NCBI GenBank assembly: GCA_961205875.1
Contig: OY540815.1
Coordinates: 24,861,638 to 24,925,637, forward strand
Direction: 5' to 3'
DNA: 64,000 nt
Source: Sialis fuliginosa
Lineage: Eukaryota > Arthropoda > Insecta > Megaloptera > Sialidae
Positions within the stretch are counted from its first letter, which is position 1, and each line of letters opens with the position of its first letter. Both the position numbers and the translations under genes were made by a program. The notes below the pieces were generated by a model. The model did no database searches, had not been told where the DNA came from, and saw only the letters and a program-made list of their open reading frames with translations. This document shows, one piece after another, positions 61,818 through 64,000 of this stretch.

Positions 61818-62850
61818 ACTAATTTGTGTCTATGTATAAATTCTTATTAATTTTTTTTACTCCCCGTAACCCGATTTTCCTTGTTTTATATATAATATAT
61901 ATAATAAATAGTTGAGCCTCCTTGGGCTGCGATGTTGTCGCGGCCCCCCCACAAAACTCAGCGAGAGAGACTGGTTGTGTGCGTGACGCGTTAATGTAAA
62001 TGTAACGGACGCCGGATATTTCATATCGTTTTTGTTTTTTCTTTTTGTTAATTTTTCAACTATTTTTGCCAAATAGATTAATTGCGTTTACCGATTATTT
62101 AGTGTACATATCGGCCAATTACTCTAATAATTTATTTGTTTGCATCTTCTTTACATTTATAAAAATTCATAGAGTGCCTGAATAATGATATTTTTAATGC
62201 AACGGGCCCGAAAAAACTGATGCTTTTTAAAATGTCGTATCTCGAGAACGGGTAAAGATATTTAGATGGGGTTTGTTTTAAATTATAGTGCATTTGATTG
62301 GCTTTAATTCAGTATGTCTTATATTTAACATTGATACAGTCAAATATCTGTAAATTGACTTGATGTAACTTATCAAGAACATTTGATGAGGGTTTACGTT
62401 AAATCATTTTTAATGAGCATTACTGTCGATGTTTCAATTGTGTTATACATCAAATGAAAGCTCATCAATTGCTCTTTAGTTTAATGTACAGCCCATTTTC
62501 ATACCTTTTTCCTTAACGAAGTTATAAACGTTTCAAGTTTGAATGTTTGCGTAAATACAAAAGATTTTTATATGAATAAACAACAGGCCCTGTTTCGTGC
62601 GTGCTGTAAATGTTGTGTTTTTAGTGTGATTTATTTTCTAAACTTTGTTATATTTTAATGTTTGTTATTTTTTAATTTGATGCAGTTGAAAAATTAATGA
62701 ATCTGAAATTGTTTTTTGTTTTGTTCTGTGCATTCCATACAAATGTTTTTAAAAGTAGAAAGTATGAATGAATATTTTTATATTATTCTAAAAAAAACCG
62801 TAAAGAATTATGTATTTTTTTCTTCTTCAATAAAGTTACAAATAAACAAT
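61818..62850 (+). other. Probable 3' UTR of the PDI gene
   Basis: No frame of note follows the stop. A poly(A) signal AATAAA at 62829-62834, after a T-rich stretch, would give a 3' UTR of about 1 kb. A nearer tttatatataatatata stretch at 61885 has no proper signal. TCGTATCTCGAGAACGG at 62236-62252 resembles a piece of the COG1-intron palindrome. Confidence 0.55.
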
Positions 62851-62973
62851 AAGTTTTGTTTCCAGTTTTGACCTGAAAATCCACAGCCTGCGCTCAACTC
62901 TAATGGTATTAACATCAATGGTAATACACTTTTAATAAAAATCGTCACGCCCTCGTAGAATTGTTTAATAACA

Positions 62974-63499
62974 TCTTTGTAGATAAATACATGTTGAAAT
63001 AGTAGTCAATTCACATACATGTCTTTTATACCTGTGTAGATAAATAGGTGTACCTATTATAAAATTAAATAGCATTACGTTTCTAATTAATCTATAACAG
63101 ATTGATCCGAGCTCGGCCGGAACCTCGTTTCCCAAATGGGGAAACCGAAAGTAAATAATCGTAGAGATATACCCTTCTTAGGACGATGACGACCACATTG
63201 TCCCCCACATTACAATAATTGACTTACTCTCAGACTGACGAACTCCGTAGTAGACTATCTAGTAGATATTCAAGCAGCTATTTACTTTCTATGCTCTTTG
63301 TGCCGGTTTATACACGGTCAGTTACATAAACTTATGTTAAAATGTGAGCTCAAAGTATCATTAGTACCGCTGCATTTAGTAAGTATCAAAGTATACATGG
63401 ATTATTTATATTATAAAGAAGGTAAGTAATAACCAATAATACCTGTGTACATAAACAGGTAATATATTAAATCAGAGTATCTATGTAGATAAATAGATA
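62974..63499. repeat. Dispersed short hairpins 'TGTAGATAAATAGG'
   Basis: Four related units occur in 520 bp: TTTGTAGATAAATACAT (about 62974), CCTGTGTAGATAAATAGGTG (about 63033), CCTGTGTACATAAACAGGT (about 63443) and CTATGTAGATAAATAGATA (about 63481). Several can fold on themselves (CCTGT/ACAGG, CCT/AGG). The last abuts the hAT element. Confidence 0.5.
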
Positions 63500-63900
63500 C
63501 AGGCCCGGATTTAGAAATTTGCCGCCCCAAGGCAGTTACGAAAATTGCCGCCCCCCCCCCCTCGAAACTAACAGTTTAATAAAACTCAGGACCTTTTTTC
63601 TTTGTTTGGTCGCGTCGGTTTCAAATTTTATAAATTTTATAAAGCTACATTAGGAGACATTGAAAGACCTTCTTTTTTTTAGTCCTGCTTGAGTTACATG
63701 TATAGAGAAATTATTGCTTATGGGTTGAAATTTTTGCGTCTCAATTTTAGGATGGCAAACTCATCGATAATGGAATCAAAATCAAATTCAATTCCCACGA
63801 ATATAACAAGTTTTCAATGTTTCCACCAAAAGTTGCCGCCCTTCAATTTTTGCCGCCCTAGCAAGCTGCCTACTCTGCCTGCATGGTAAATCCGGACCTG
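63500..63900. mobile_element. Non-autonomous hAT element with 8-bp target duplication
   Basis: It begins CAGGCCCGGATTTAGAAATT and its other end, in reverse complement, begins CAGGTCCGGATTTACCATG. The direct repeat AATAGATA lies at 63492-63499 and 63901-63908. CAGG ends plus an exact 8-bp duplication are the hAT signature. The 401-bp element contains GCCGCCC runs near both ends and no transposase frame; the exact duplication suggests a fairly recent insertion. Confidence 0.9.
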
Positions 63901-64000
63901 AATAGATATAATCAATTCAGTAAATTATTGACAAAATTTTCTGAGCAAAATCGGAATGGTTTCTGAAAAAATTTAAAATGTATGAAAGTAGATGTGGCGC

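Noticed and set aside
1..64000. CRISPR arrays, bacterial operons, rRNA, viral genes
   Set aside because: No regular spacer repeats, no bacterial-style genes, no rRNA signature and no viral proteins were seen; the region is ordinary insect nuclear DNA.

Overview
The window is AT-rich nuclear DNA from an insect, most probably a moth or butterfly. The genes are split into small exons with GT-AG introns, their closest known relatives are insect proteins, and the introns and spacers are full of short inverted-repeat transposons. They also carry the 'ATCGGTTCAG ... ACAGACAGACAGAC' repeat that is common in Lepidoptera. No bacterial, viral or CRISPR content is seen. Because no single open frame covers a gene, I assembled the gene models by hand from splice sites and reading phase; every junction given keeps frame.

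Layout, left to right: (1) a MAK/CILK1-type ciliary kinase on the minus strand (177-5421), running off the left edge; (2) a furin/kexin-type proprotein convertase on the minus strand (7085-14031, 12 exons, 605 aa) that stops right after the P domain; (3) COG1, a Golgi tethering subunit, on the minus strand (14932-20741, 9 exons, 838 aa); (4) a ZP-domain apical matrix protein on the minus strand (24665-29437, 8 coding exons, 571 aa), whose first untranslated exon may lie near 44.1 kb; (5) about 17 kb with no recognisable coding gene, rich in repeats; (6) an unrecognised five-exon gene on the plus strand (47022-48989, 267 aa); (7) METTL22, a lysine methyltransferase, on the minus strand (50233-52082); (8) a MADF-BESS regulator on the minus strand (55256-57889), with a second possible first exon carrying a different cysteine module; (9) protein disulfide isomerase with a KDEL tail on the plus strand (59443-61817), preceded by a perfect ER stress element.

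The genes do not form an operon or an obvious functional cluster. Several belong to the secretory pathway (PDI in the ER, COG1 at the Golgi, the convertase, and a ZP protein with its own KRKR cleavage site), but this may be chance.

The most interesting signals outside the genes are: the ERSE in the PDI promoter; the two alternative N-termini of the MADF-BESS locus; a MITE that makes up most of a convertase intron and ends 20 nt from its 3' splice site; a 712-bp near-perfect palindrome in a COG1 intron; two copies of one MITE at the same 5-bp target; a hAT-type MITE with an exact 8-bp duplication; and a long-TIR MITE family with well over ten copies in 64 kb.
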